Shown here piece by piece: positions 52,356 through 60,795 of a stretch of DNA of 64,000 nt (position 1 is the stretch's first letter; each line of letters opens with the position of its first letter). The notes beneath the pieces were generated by a model. It did no database searches. It saw only the letters and a program-made list of their open reading frames with translations, and was not told the DNA's origin. Source of the stretch: Pseudoflavitalea sp. G-6-1-2 (GTDB lineage Bacteria; Bacteroidota; Bacteroidia; Chitinophagales; Chitinophagaceae). Position numbers and translations under genes: made by a program. The stretch lies in assembly GCF_012927185.1 (NCBI RefSeq), contig NZ_JABBGB010000002.1, positions 744,001-808,000 of the forward strand, given 5' to 3'.

Positions 52356-52871
52356 TTATTTGCAATCACATGGCCATTCGGTATCGAGGTCTATTACGGT
52401 GATCACCACCATTCCGCGGTCCGATGGAGCAAAAATGATGCGCACTTCCTGCCCATCTCTGGTCCGGCCTTCGAGTGCGTATTTGGGATCTGGGCGGGCG
52501 GCCGGTTCCGACTTGCGTTCGTTGATGCGGCCGTTTTGCAGAATCTCACGCACTTCGTCCTCATCGATATGGCGGCAGCCCATGCGGCAACGGGCATGTT
52601 TAGTGAAAATGAGTTGTCCGGGGCGGTTGCGGTCGAATCCGGGAATGCGGGTTGGCTCATCACTGGGTGGGCGTGATGGATCCCGGCGACCGGTGTCGTT
52701 GTTCCGGTAGCGCTCCTGCTTTGCCCTGATAGCCCTTTCCGCCTGTCGGATCACCTGCTCCTGCCGGGCCTCTTCCCCCTGCTTTTTGTTGCGGTACTTC
52801 ACATATACGGTGATTATCAGGCTGGCAAGCACCAGCAGCACTACATAGATCCTGCTCTGATTGGTTCTCAT
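52356..52871 (-). CDS. Membrane-anchored DUF4258-domain protein
   Basis: 171 residues from ATG 52871. An N-terminal membrane helix (IYVVLLVLASLIITVYV, about 8-24) is followed by a charged, probably coiled or disordered region (EARQEQVIRQAERAIRAKQE). The C-terminal DUF4258 domain has TKHARCRMGCRHIDEDEVREIL, where the H-A-R-x-R-M pattern and following E are typical, and VRIIFAPSDRGMVVITVIDL. The DUF4258 fold is related to RelE/BrnT-like toxins. The membrane anchor and lack of an antitoxin partner make toxin activity unlikely here. The function is unknown. Confidence 0.8.
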   Translation of the reverse strand: MRTNQSRIYVVLLVLASLIITVYVKYRNKKQGEEARQEQVIRQAERAIRAKQERYRNNDTGRRDPSRPPSDEPTRIPGFDRNRPGQLIFTKHARCRMGCRHIDEDEVREILQNGRINERKSEPAARPDPKYALEGRTRDGQEVRIIFAPSDRGMVVITVIDLDTEWPCDCK

Positions 52872-52914
52872 TCCCACTATTTTGTGCAATTTAACGGCAA
52901 AACGTAAACTATCC

Positions 52915-52922
52915 TATCTTTG
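52915..52922 (+). promoter_or_regulatory. -7 promoter element of mtaB
   Basis: TATCTTTG fits TAnnTTTG exactly and ends 7 bases before ATG 52930. The leader would be only about 3 bases. It supports the 52930 start over the in-frame ATG at 52861. Confidence 0.5.
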
Positions 52923-52929
52923 CGCCCTG

Positions 52930-54204
52930 ATGGAAACAAAAAGAACAGTGGCATTTCATACGTTGGGTTGCAAACTCAATTTCTCCGAGACCTCTACCCT
53001 GGCAAGACAGCTGGAAAATGAAGGATTCGAGAAACGGGCGTTCGACGACCTCGCAGACGTGTATGTGATCAACACCTGTTCCGTTACCGAGAATGCCGAT
53101 AAGGAGTGCCGCCATCTGGTACGCCGCATTCAGCGTAAAGCCCCCGAAAGTCTGGTGGTGATCACCGGATGTTACGCCCAGCTGAAACCAAAGGAGATCG
53201 CTGAGATCCCCGGTGTGGACCTGGTGCTGGGAGCCGCTGAGAAATTCAATATCGGCCATCACCTCAAAGAGCTCACCAAAGGGAATTCCGCACTCATCTG
53301 CAGCTGCGATATCGAAGAAGTGAGCGGATTCAACTCGTCTTACAGCGCCAACGACCGCACCCGCACCTTCATGAAAGTGCAGGACGGATGCGATTACAAC
53401 TGTTCTTTCTGCACCATTCCCATGGCCCGCGGCAAGAGCCGTAGCGACAGTATAGAAAATGTAGTGAAACACGCAACGCGCCTCGCATCCGAAGGTGTGA
53501 AAGAAATAGTGCTCACGGGCGTAAACCTCGGCGATTTCGGCAAGGGCCCCGATGGCGACAAAAAACACGAAGAAGACTTCTTTCAGCTGGTGAAAGCGCT
53601 CGACGAAGTGGAAGGCATTCAGCGTTACAGAATTTCCTCGATCGAACCGAACCTGCTCACCAATGAGATCATCGAACACGTAGCCAACAGCAACAAGTTC
53701 ATGCCTCATTTCCATATTCCGCTGCAAAGCGGTAGCAACCGCATACTCGGACTGATGCGCCGCCGCTACAAACGCGAGCTCTATGCCGAACGCGTGCAGC
53801 TGATCAAAACCCTGATGCCACATTGCGCCATCGGAGTTGACGTAATCGTTGGATTCCCCGGCGAAACGGCTGAAGATTTCAAAGAAACATTCGACTTCCT
53901 CCATTCACTCGACATATCTTATCTCCACGTGTTCACGTACTCGGAAAGAGACAACACAAAGGCGCTGGAAATTACGCCTGTGGTGCCCATCGAAGTAAGG
54001 CATGAGCGCAACAAGAGCCTCCGTAACCTGAGTTACATGAAAATGCAGTACTTCACCCAACTTCATGCGGGTCAGACACGTAAAGTATTATTTGAGAAGT
54101 TCGACCACAGCGGCATGATGGAAGGATATACCGACAACTACATCAAGGTAACCACTCCGCACCGTGCAGAATGGGCCAACCAGATTGTAGAATGGACCCT
54201 CTAA
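52930..54204 (+). CDS. mtaB: tRNA (N6-threonylcarbamoyladenosine(37)-C2)-methylthiotransferase
   Basis: 424 residues. The N-terminal UPF0004 domain has cysteines in TLGCKLNFSE, INTCSVTENAD and ITGCYAQL for the auxiliary iron-sulfur cluster. The radical-SAM motif is DGCDYNCSFCTIP (CxxxCxxC), followed by EIVLTGVNLGDFG. The C-terminal region (GQTRKVLFEKFDHSGMMEGYTDNYIKV) is a TRAM-like tRNA-binding domain. The GCKLN pattern and DYNCSFCTIP loop fit MtaB rather than MiaB or RimO. It adds a methylthio group to t6A37 in tRNAs decoding ANN codons. Confidence 0.93.
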   Translation: METKRTVAFHTLGCKLNFSETSTLARQLENEGFEKRAFDDLADVYVINTCSVTENADKECRHLVRRIQRKAPESLVVITGCYAQLKPKEIAEIPGVDLVLGAAEKFNIGHHLKELTKGNSALICSCDIEEVSGFNSSYSANDRTRTFMKVQDGCDYNCSFCTIPMARGKSRSDSIENVVKHATRLASEGVKEIVLTGVNLGDFGKGPDGDKKHEEDFFQLVKALDEVEGIQRYRISSIEPNLLTNEIIEHVANSNKFMPHFHIPLQSGSNRILGLMRRRYKRELYAERVQLIKTLMPHCAIGVDVIVGFPGETAEDFKETFDFLHSLDISYLHVFTYSERDNTKALEITPVVPIEVRHERNKSLRNLSYMKMQYFTQLHAGQTRKVLFEKFDHSGMMEGYTDNYIKVTTPHRAEWANQIVEWTL

Positions 54205-54253
54205 ACAGGCATATTCAACCTTTTGCTGCTATTTACTGTTATATTTCTCAGAC

Positions 54254-54544
54254 ATGAAGAAATACCAGGTGACGATACAATTTGAGATGGACGATGATTT
54301 TACTTCCCTGGTCCCCTCCCACCGTGTATACATCAATACATTGATCGAGAAAGGGATCATTGATCAGTATGTGGTAAGCATGGAATCGCAGCGCATATGG
54401 ATCACTTTCACAGCAGAAGAGAAAGAGGATGTAGACAGCTACCTCACCCAATCCCCCCTCTACAGATACTGGGACTATGAGATCGACGAATTGTTTGTGG
54501 TGGACGGTCAGCATTACCGCCTGCCCGCACTTCGCCTCAATTAG
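54254..54544 (+). CDS. Small conserved protein, YciI-like (ferredoxin-fold dimer type)
   Basis: 96 residues. The pattern KKYQVTIQFEMDDDFTSLVPSHRVYINTLIEKG, then YVVSMESQRIWITFTAEEKEDVDSYLTQSPL and YEIDELFVV resembles the alpha-beta muconolactone-isomerase/YciI fold. No catalytic residue can be named. ATG 54254 begins 49 bases after the mtaB stop. The stop codon overlaps that of the convergent gene by 4 bases. Confidence 0.65.
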   Translation: MKKYQVTIQFEMDDDFTSLVPSHRVYINTLIEKGIIDQYVVSMESQRIWITFTAEEKEDVDSYLTQSPLYRYWDYEIDELFVVDGQHYRLPALRLN

Positions 54545-55101
54545 TACACCAGCATGTATTTGTAGTATGCCGGGAACTCGCGCAGGAGATACAGGATATC
54601 TTTTCCGAAATAACTGCGCGAATGATCTCCATATACTTTTTTCACACCCAGTTTCTGAAGAATATACTTACATCTCAGTACATGGAACCAACTAGACACA
54701 GCCACCGCTGATTCGTATTTCAGCTGCTGATTCGCCTCCACAAAATTCTTAGCCGTGAGATAACTGTTGTTGCCGAGATTGTCTGTGATGATATCCGCAA
54801 CCGGCACTCCCTGTTGAATAAGGTAATTGCGCATGGCGTCTCCTTCGGGATATCCGGAATCGCCGATGCCTCCGCTGACGAAGATCTTTTTCACCTGATG
54901 ATTGTTGTAAAGATGCAGCGCAGCATCTACCCTTCCACGCAGCCAGGGAGAAAGGGTTCCATCCTTATACACTTCATTGCCTAAAACGATGGCTACATCT
55001 GCTTTCCCGTCGAATGAGCGAAGCCCCACTATTGCAGCGATGCTGCAATGCACTGCAACCCATAACACCAGCAGTTGCAGTACGCGTTTGATCCATTTCA
55101 T
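54541..55101 (-). CDS. YdcF/SanA-like DUF218 membrane-anchored protein
   Basis: 186 residues. An N-terminal membrane helix (VLQLLVLWVAVHCSIAAIVGL) is followed by the DUF218 domain: ADVAIVLGNEVYKDGTLSPWLRGRVDAAL, KIFVSGGIGDSGYPEGDAMRNYL and NNSYLTAKNF, then AVSSWFHVLRCKYILQKLG. The invariant acidic and Ser/Thr residues of the family are present. E. coli relatives are YdcF (binds SAM) and SanA (envelope barrier). Here the role is probably envelope-related but unproven. ATG overlaps the stop of the upstream tag gene (TAATG), indicating translational coupling. Confidence 0.87.
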   Translation of the reverse strand: MKWIKRVLQLLVLWVAVHCSIAAIVGLRSFDGKADVAIVLGNEVYKDGTLSPWLRGRVDAALHLYNNHQVKKIFVSGGIGDSGYPEGDAMRNYLIQQGVPVADIITDNLGNNSYLTAKNFVEANQQLKYESAVAVSSWFHVLRCKYILQKLGVKKVYGDHSRSYFGKDILYLLREFPAYYKYMLVY

Positions 55102-55667
55102 TATTTCTTCTTCTTGATTTGAGCCCAGGCGGGTTTTTGTTTCAGCACTTTTTTGTGAATGGCGCAGGTGTCGATATGCGCACCGGGAAGATAGCCCGTA
55201 CTCATGAGAAATTCATTGACGATTTCTCCACCGGTGAATACGAATGTTTTTTTGAAGAGCTTCATCCATTCTTCTTTTGTCATGGGATGATGCGCATCGA
55301 GCCATCTCTCAAACGATCCAAACTCCTTTTGCAGCGTTTTGATTCGTTTGGCATTTTCGATGGCAGCATTCACTTTGAGTTTATTGCGGATGATGCCGGC
55401 ATCTTCCAGTAAGGCAGCTATTTTCTTTTCGGAGTAGCGGCTCACTTTGTCGATATCGAAATTATCGTAGGCTGCAAAGAAATTATCTTTTTTACGAAGG
55501 ATGGTGATCCAGCTCAGTCCGGCCTGATTGATTTCGAGCACCAGCCGGGCAAAGAGTTCATTATCGTTGTGAATAGGAAATCCGTATTCGTTGTCGTGGT
55601 AATGGATATTCGGGTTACCCGCTTCCATTCCGCTCACTGCCTGGCAATAACTGCTCGGTTTGATCAT
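55101..55667 (-). CDS. tag: DNA-3-methyladenine glycosylase I
   Basis: 188 residues from ATG 55667. The longer frame starts at a TTG inside the -7 element, so ATG 55667 is the likely start. IHYHDNEYGFPIHNDNELFARLVLEINQAGLSWITIL carries the catalytic Glu and the aromatic pocket of Tag. ERWLDAHH and FKKTFVFTGGEIVNEFLMSTGYLPGAHIDTC follow. The zinc ligands are partly retained (His and the late Cys). The enzyme removes 3-methyladenine from alkylated DNA. It is coupled to the DUF218 gene downstream. Confidence 0.92.
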   Translation of the reverse strand: MIKPSSYCQAVSGMEAGNPNIHYHDNEYGFPIHNDNELFARLVLEINQAGLSWITILRKKDNFFAAYDNFDIDKVSRYSEKKIAALLEDAGIIRNKLKVNAAIENAKRIKTLQKEFGSFERWLDAHHPMTKEEWMKLFKKTFVFTGGEIVNEFLMSTGYLPGAHIDTCAIHKKVLKQKPAWAQIKKKK

Positions 55668-56043
55668 TGGGTTTTCTGAATTTGCGTTCAAAGTTAATCG
55701 GTTCTTTCCCAGCTGCCGGAAGAGATTTGTGAAATGTCAATCGCTGATCATACAGGGCTGGCTGTCAGGCATCAAGTTACCGGATTTCTTTATTGAGCGT
55801 TTAATGCCGCCCATTTTTTTATGCAGAAATATTAGTACCTTTTTCCTGTAATTGTACGAGGCAATTCTCCGCAACACCTTATCCTTAGGGCAATTCCTGA
55901 CTATGACCCGCATTTCCGTACCCTGCCCAGTGCAGGAGATGCGACATTTATTTACAAAAAGCCGAAAACTAAAGGTTAGCAATAACCGTAAATGGTTAGA
56001 TGTCAATCCGGAATCGACCGGCATCACACCACAAATCAGCGCT
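55668..56043. other. Divergent interval (376 bases) between tag and the receiver-PAS-kinase gene
   Basis: It contains the tag promoter on the left. On the right the kinase frame is open from 55852, but the first 64 codons have no receiver-domain similarity. A short inverted repeat GGTTA/TAACC occurs at 55974-55987. I see no independent gene. Confidence 0.5.
55689..55696 (-). promoter_or_regulatory. -7 promoter element of tag
   Basis: TAACTTTG on the minus strand fits TAnnTTTG exactly. Transcription would begin near 55684, 17 bases before ATG 55667. Confidence 0.5.
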
Positions 56044-57468
56044 ATGATCAATTCTACGCATCCGCTTCATATCCTCGTAATTGAAGATAGTCAGAGCGAC
56101 TTTTACCTGTTTAATGAATACCTGAGACTAACGAAGCTGCCCGTTCAGACCCTGCAACACGCCCAAAGCCTGGCCGAAGCCATTACGCTTGTGCAGGATT
56201 TTCAACCAGACCTTATTTTTCTCGATCTTACCCTTCCCGACAGTGAGGGGGCTGCCACTTTTACGCAGCTGCATCAGCAGGCTTCTCATATTTCCATTAT
56301 CGTACTCAGCGGTCTCGACGACAAACAGATTGCCCTTCAAACCATTACCGAAGGTGCACAGGATTACCTGATGAAAGGCGAGTTCGACGAGAAACTGCTC
56401 ACCAAAACCATCATGTACAGCCTTGAGCGGAAAAAAATATTGCAGCACGTGGTGGAGAACTACGAACGCTACAACACCATCATCAAAGCTACCAACGATA
56501 CCATCTGGGAATGGAACCTCAACGATCATAAGATCACCTGGAACGATGGTATCACCAATACTTTCGGTTATCCTGCCTCGAAAGTGCAACCGACAACGGC
56601 CTGGCATCACAAGAACATCCATCCGGACGACCGGGAGCGGGTGCTCACCAAAATTGCCAGCTGCCTCAGCGACGGCATCAGCCAGTGGGAAGAAGAATAC
56701 CGCTATCTCGGAGCAGACGGCAGCTACCGTTTTGTGTACGACCGTGGCTATATTCTGAAATCGGAACACAAACCCTATGGCATGATCGGCGCTATGCTCG
56801 ATATCACCGAACGCAAGAGAAAGCAGGAAGAACAGATAGAAACGCAGAAACTGATCACCCGCATCACCATTCAAACGCAGGAGCAGGAAAGAAGGGATAT
56901 AGGACTGGAGCTGCACGACAATATCAACCAGATACTCGCCACTGCCAAGCTCTGCGTGGATATGGCCATCAACGAAGAAGATATCAGCAAAGAACTGCTG
57001 TACAAAAGCTACGACAGCATTTCGAAAGCCATCAATGAGATAAGAAGTTTATCCAAGAATCTGGTACCGCCTTCACTGGGCGATATCGGGCTGAAGGAAG
57101 CCCTGCTGGAGATGATCGAGAACATGAGCGTATCGCAGGGACTGAAGATCAAGATCAGGGCAAATGATCCGCATGTGGAGAGTCTCAGCAACAACAAGAA
57201 GCTGATCATTTACCGCATTGTGCAGGAGCAGGTGAACAATATCGTAAAACATGCAAGGGCCAGCCTTGCAGAAATAGAACTGAAAACAGATCAGCAGTTC
57301 ACCCGTCTCACAATAAAAGACAATGGTATCGGATTTGATCCACGCAAAAAAGGGAAAGGCATTGGTTTACACAACATCATGAGCCGTGTTGAGATGCAGA
57401 ACGGCGAAATGGAGATCATCAGCGCTCCCGGTGAGGGATGTACGCTGAAGATTGTGATGCCGCTCTGA
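56044..57468 (+). CDS. Receiver-PAS-histidine kinase hybrid (HisKA_3/NarL-type kinase)
   Basis: 474 residues from ATG 56044 (MINSTHPLHILVIEDSQSDF). A longer frame to 55852 is open but lacks domain similarity. The N-terminal receiver (about 8-125) has the acidic pocket IEDS and phospho-acceptor D61 (FLDLTLP). A PAS domain (about 140-255) includes HPDDRERV and ends in DITERKRKQEEQ. The HisKA_3 dimerisation region has ERRDIGLELHDNINQILA with H291. The HATPase is seen in IVQEQVNNIVKHA, DNGIGFDP and GIGLHNI. It has no membrane segment, so it is cytoplasmic and can take phosphate at its own receiver. It is convergent with the following receiver gene (stops abut). Confidence 0.9.
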   Translation: MINSTHPLHILVIEDSQSDFYLFNEYLRLTKLPVQTLQHAQSLAEAITLVQDFQPDLIFLDLTLPDSEGAATFTQLHQQASHISIIVLSGLDDKQIALQTITEGAQDYLMKGEFDEKLLTKTIMYSLERKKILQHVVENYERYNTIIKATNDTIWEWNLNDHKITWNDGITNTFGYPASKVQPTTAWHHKNIHPDDRERVLTKIASCLSDGISQWEEEYRYLGADGSYRFVYDRGYILKSEHKPYGMIGAMLDITERKRKQEEQIETQKLITRITIQTQEQERRDIGLELHDNINQILATAKLCVDMAINEEDISKELLYKSYDSISKAINEIRSLSKNLVPPSLGDIGLKEALLEMIENMSVSQGLKIKIRANDPHVESLSNNKKLIIYRIVQEQVNNIVKHARASLAEIELKTDQQFTRLTIKDNGIGFDPRKKGKGIGLHNIMSRVEMQNGEMEIISAPGEGCTLKIVMPL

Positions 57469-57894
57469 TCAGAATTTCTCCGGGAAGTGCTGGTGCAGAA
57501 CATCCATCAGCATTTCCGTTGTGAGAGGTTTGTTTCTGAACTCCGCAATCAGTCCATGGTTGCGGGCTTTCACTTCATCTTCCGGATTATAAGAGGTGGT
57601 GAGCATTACCACAATTACCCTGGCTTTTTGAGCAGGTGTGAGTTTCTGGTATTCTTCCAGAAATTCCCAACCGTCCATAGCAGGCATGTTGATGTCGAGA
57701 AAGATGAGGTCGGGCGTAGAGCCTGAGCCTGCCACTTCTTCGATCTCAGTGGTAAGGTATTCAAGGGCATCGGGTGCGCTTTGTTCTACCTGAACATTTT
57801 CTGCGCACTCCGCTTCTTCGATGATCAGTTTGTTCAGAAAGTTGGTTGGTTCATCGTCGTCGATCAATAGGATGCAGTTCAATTTTCGTCTCAT
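57469..57894 (-). CDS. Single-domain response regulator (receiver only)
   Basis: 141 residues. CILLIDDDEPTNFLNKLII gives the acidic triad, D67 in DLIFLDINMPAMDGWEFL is the phospho-acceptor, VVMLTTSYNPED holds the switch Thr/Ser and EFRNKPLT the conserved Lys. The spacing resembles Rcp1-like receivers that partner with PAS/phytochrome-type kinases. No output domain is present. It begins 2 bases after the stop of the upstream membrane kinase, so the two are co-transcribed and probably form a phosphorelay pair. Confidence 0.92.
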   Translation of the reverse strand: MRRKLNCILLIDDDEPTNFLNKLIIEEAECAENVQVEQSAPDALEYLTTEIEEVAGSGSTPDLIFLDINMPAMDGWEFLEEYQKLTPAQKARVIVVMLTTSYNPEDEVKARNHGLIAEFRNKPLTTEMLMDVLHQHFPEKF

Positions 57895-57896
57895 AA

Positions 57897-59453
57897 TTAC
57901 TGTATTTCTGAAATCGTAAAGAAAAAGGTGCAGCCTTCGTTCTGTGCAGACTCTACCCAGATCTTCCCTCCGTGCAGTTCTACTATTTTTTTACAGTTCG
58001 CAAGGCCGATGCCGGTTCCTTCGTATTCGGTTCGTTTGTGCAGTCGCTGAAATAACACAAACACTTTTTCGTGATAGGCAGGATTGATGCCTATGCCATT
58101 ATCTTTGAATGAAAAGACCCAATGTCCGTTTTCTCTCAGGGCGCCTACCCTGATATCCGGACTGATGCCCGGTTTTCTGAATTTGAGTGAATTACTGATC
58201 AGGTTCTGAAAGAGCTGTTTCAATTCAACTTTGTAAGCATTCACAGTTGGCAGCGATTCGCATTGAACAGCCGCATTGTTTTCTCTGATGCTCTGATCCA
58301 GATCTCCTACCACATCCTGCAGCAGCTCGTTGCAATCTACTTCTACCAGTTCTTTCTCCCTGCCGATTCTCGAATAGTCGAGCAGGTTGGTGATCAGTAC
58401 CTTCATACGATCCGAGCTCTGATGAATGAAATCGAGGTATTGATCCGCTGTTTCATCCATCTGCCCGTGATATCTTTTCCGCAGGAGATCCACAAAAGCC
58501 GAAGTGGTTCTGAGGGGTTCCTGCAGGTCGTGCGAAGCTACGTAAGCAAATGTTTCCAGCTCACGGTTTTTTCGCTCCAGTTCTTCGGTGCGTTGCTGTA
58601 CCTTTTTTTCCAATGAGCTGTTGGCTTCCCGGATCTCTTTTTCCATTCTCTTCTTTTCCGATACATCCCGGATCGCTGCGATGAGCAGCAGGCCATCTTC
58701 TGTTTGCAATGGGCTGAGACTGATCTCGATGGGAAACTCCGGTTCCCCTGCCCGCTTGCCGAAACATTCTATTCTGTCTACCTGTGTAGTGTTTCCGTCT
58801 GTATTGGCGGCTGCACTGGTTCTGATAATTCCCAGCAGCCTGTCGAAACTGCTCAGCATCAGCTGGTCGATGCTTTTGCCGATCATGGTTTCGCGGTTCA
58901 GTCCGAACATCTTTTCGGTTTGCGCATTCACCAGCTGCACCGTTCCGTTGCCATCCATTATCACCATACAATCCGGAGCCACTTCGAGCAGGGTCCTGAA
59001 TTTATCTTCTGCTTTCTCTCTCTGCTGTATTTCCGCTTCCAGCTGCGACGATGTTCTGAGTTTGATGGCCAGCGGCATCAGCTTTATCAGATATACTACA
59101 GTGGTCCAACTGATCAATCCTGTAATGAGCCGCATCAGTGCTCCTAACCTGTATGCAGGATACCAGAAGGAGAGCGCATCGAATAAATGCGTTGCTCCAC
59201 AGGCACATATGAAACCTGCAAAAAGGAAATAGAGCCGGAAAAATCTTGCGTCGTGTCTTCTGGAAATGTAGCGTATGATGATCAGCGGAATCGCAAAATA
59301 GGCTGACCAGACCAATAAATCGCTTATGATGAAGAGCCACCCATGAAAATCGGTCCATTTTCCACAATACCAGCGGGGTGGCCAATCAGATGTATCCAGT
59401 AATTTTTCAAAGAATTCGATCACCTGGTGCATATGGGTAATGATTGTAACCAT
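57897..59453 (-). CDS. ETR1-like (ethylene-receptor-type) membrane histidine kinase with PAS domain
   Basis: 518 residues from ATG 59453. The frame opens at TTG 59462. Three membrane helices (about 38-65, 70-95, 104-130) contain IISDLLVWSAYFAIPL and FICACGATHLFDAL. The residues D45, Y52, I55, P56, I82, C85 and H89 correspond to D25, Y32, I35, P36, I62, C65 and H69 of Arabidopsis ETR1, all with a constant offset of 20. In ETR1, C65 and H69 bind the copper ion that holds ethylene. A PAS domain (about 148-270), a coiled coil, an HisKA domain with H308 (ASHDLQEPL) and an HATPase (NLISNSLKF, DNGIGINP, GTGIGLANCK) follow. The likely partner is the adjacent receiver. Confidence 0.88.
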   Translation of the reverse strand: MVTIITHMHQVIEFFEKLLDTSDWPPRWYCGKWTDFHGWLFIISDLLVWSAYFAIPLIIIRYISRRHDARFFRLYFLFAGFICACGATHLFDALSFWYPAYRLGALMRLITGLISWTTVVYLIKLMPLAIKLRTSSQLEAEIQQREKAEDKFRTLLEVAPDCMVIMDGNGTVQLVNAQTEKMFGLNRETMIGKSIDQLMLSSFDRLLGIIRTSAAANTDGNTTQVDRIECFGKRAGEPEFPIEISLSPLQTEDGLLLIAAIRDVSEKKRMEKEIREANSSLEKKVQQRTEELERKNRELETFAYVASHDLQEPLRTTSAFVDLLRKRYHGQMDETADQYLDFIHQSSDRMKVLITNLLDYSRIGREKELVEVDCNELLQDVVGDLDQSIRENNAAVQCESLPTVNAYKVELKQLFQNLISNSLKFRKPGISPDIRVGALRENGHWVFSFKDNGIGINPAYHEKVFVLFQRLHKRTEYEGTGIGLANCKKIVELHGGKIWVESAQNEGCTFFFTISEIQ

Positions 59454-59694
59454 CCATTGCAACCCCTTCAGGTATGGATATGCATAGGATGTAGGCCTTT
59501 AAAGTTACAATCATTTTTTTTTATTTATCAAGTGAAGGGAATTAAGATGATTCATATAAATTTTATTCATATTTATTTGACATAACGCAATGTTTCAGAA
59601 ACGACGCATCACTCAATTTATTGCAACCACTGCGGGTATATGGTTTATGGGGTAACTTGCAGGCCTAACCTGTATCACAAAAAAATTCACTGGT

Positions 59695-60795
59695 ATGAAA
59701 TGGCATAATAAAGTCACTTCATTGCTCAACATAACCTATCCGGCGGTGCAAGCTCCGATGCTGGGCATTACCACACCGGCCATGGTAGCGGCCATCTCAA
59801 ATGCGGGCGGGCTGGGGTCTCTGCCTGTAGGCGGACTCTCACCCGATCAGACCCTGGCGCTGATCAGGGAAGTGAAAGCGCTCACCAACAAGCCATTTGC
59901 AGTAAACTTATTTGCACATACGATACCAACCGTAGATCAGGTTGCCTTCGGCGCCATGAAAGAATTTCTCACAGCCTTTGCAGCTGAGCATGGCATTGCC
60001 TATGTGCCACCGGTACCGGGGCAGCTGAGATACTATACATATCATGATCAGATAGAGATACTGATCAGCGAAAAAATTCCCGTAGTGAGTTTCACCTTCG
60101 GCATACCCGAAGACGATCATATAGCCGATCTCAAGAATCGCGGAGCGCGGCTGATCGGCACAGCTACCTGCGTAGAAGAGGCATTGCTGCTCGATAATAA
60201 GTTTGTAGACATCATCACGGCACAAGGCTCGGAAGCTGGTGGACACCGGGGCACTTTCCTCACGGAAGGCAGTCCTCCGATGATCGGAACCATGAGCCTG
60301 GTGCCGCAGCTGGCAGACGCCATCCGCAGACCCATACTCGCCGCCGGCGGCATCTGCGACGGAAGTACCATGATGGCGGCAATGATGCTCGGCGCACAGG
60401 GCGTTCAGATCGGAAGCGCCTTTCTCGTGTGCAACGAAAGTTCGGCGCCCAACGCACACAAACACCGCATTCAGAATGCAGCATCGAACGAAGCCGTGTT
60501 AACGAAGAACCTCTCAGGAAGATGGGCCAGAGGAATTGAAACCAAACTGATGCGCGCAATCAGTGCATCAGGCATTGCCACACTGCCCTACCCTGTTCAG
60601 CAAAGTCTCACAGCGCCGATTCGCAGTTTTGCACAGCAGCACGATCTGCCGGATTATCAGACCATGTGGGCCGGACAATCGGCATCTCGGGCAGTAAGAA
60701 GGCCTGCGGCTGCTATCTTTCAATCGATACTGGAACAGGCGCAGGCCGCGTTTGAGCAGGTGGAAAAACATGTGCAGGTGCGGGACAGAGACTAG
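59695..60795 (+). CDS. Nitronate monooxygenase (2-nitropropane dioxygenase family)
   Basis: 366 residues. A TIM-barrel FMN enzyme with YPAVQAPMLGITTPAMVAAISNAGGLGSLP at the N-terminus, AQGSEAGGHRGTF as the FMN-phosphate/catalytic-His segment and ILAAGGICDGSTMMAAMMLGAQGVQIGSAFLV near the end. These motifs fit class I nitronate monooxygenases. It oxidises toxic alkyl nitronates such as propionate-3-nitronate, made by some plants and fungi. It is transcribed alone. Its stop (TAG) overlaps the convergent stop of the SMP-30-like gene in CTAG. Confidence 0.9.
   Translation: MKWHNKVTSLLNITYPAVQAPMLGITTPAMVAAISNAGGLGSLPVGGLSPDQTLALIREVKALTNKPFAVNLFAHTIPTVDQVAFGAMKEFLTAFAAEHGIAYVPPVPGQLRYYTYHDQIEILISEKIPVVSFTFGIPEDDHIADLKNRGARLIGTATCVEEALLLDNKFVDIITAQGSEAGGHRGTFLTEGSPPMIGTMSLVPQLADAIRRPILAAGGICDGSTMMAAMMLGAQGVQIGSAFLVCNESSAPNAHKHRIQNAASNEAVLTKNLSGRWARGIETKLMRAISASGIATLPYPVQQSLTAPIRSFAQQHDLPDYQTMWAGQSASRAVRRPAAAIFQSILEQAQAAFEQVEKHVQVRDRD

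Noticed and set aside
52356-52871. DUF4258 protein as a toxin of a toxin-antitoxin pair
   Set aside because: It has a membrane anchor and no small partner gene next to it, unlike BrnT/RelE-type toxins.
52909-53904. 331-codon minus-strand frame opposite mtaB
   Set aside because: Antisense to a radical-SAM gene with all expected cysteine motifs.
55852-56043. N-terminal extension of the receiver-PAS-kinase
   Set aside because: The first 64 codons have no domain or signal features. The receiver fold begins right after ATG 56044.
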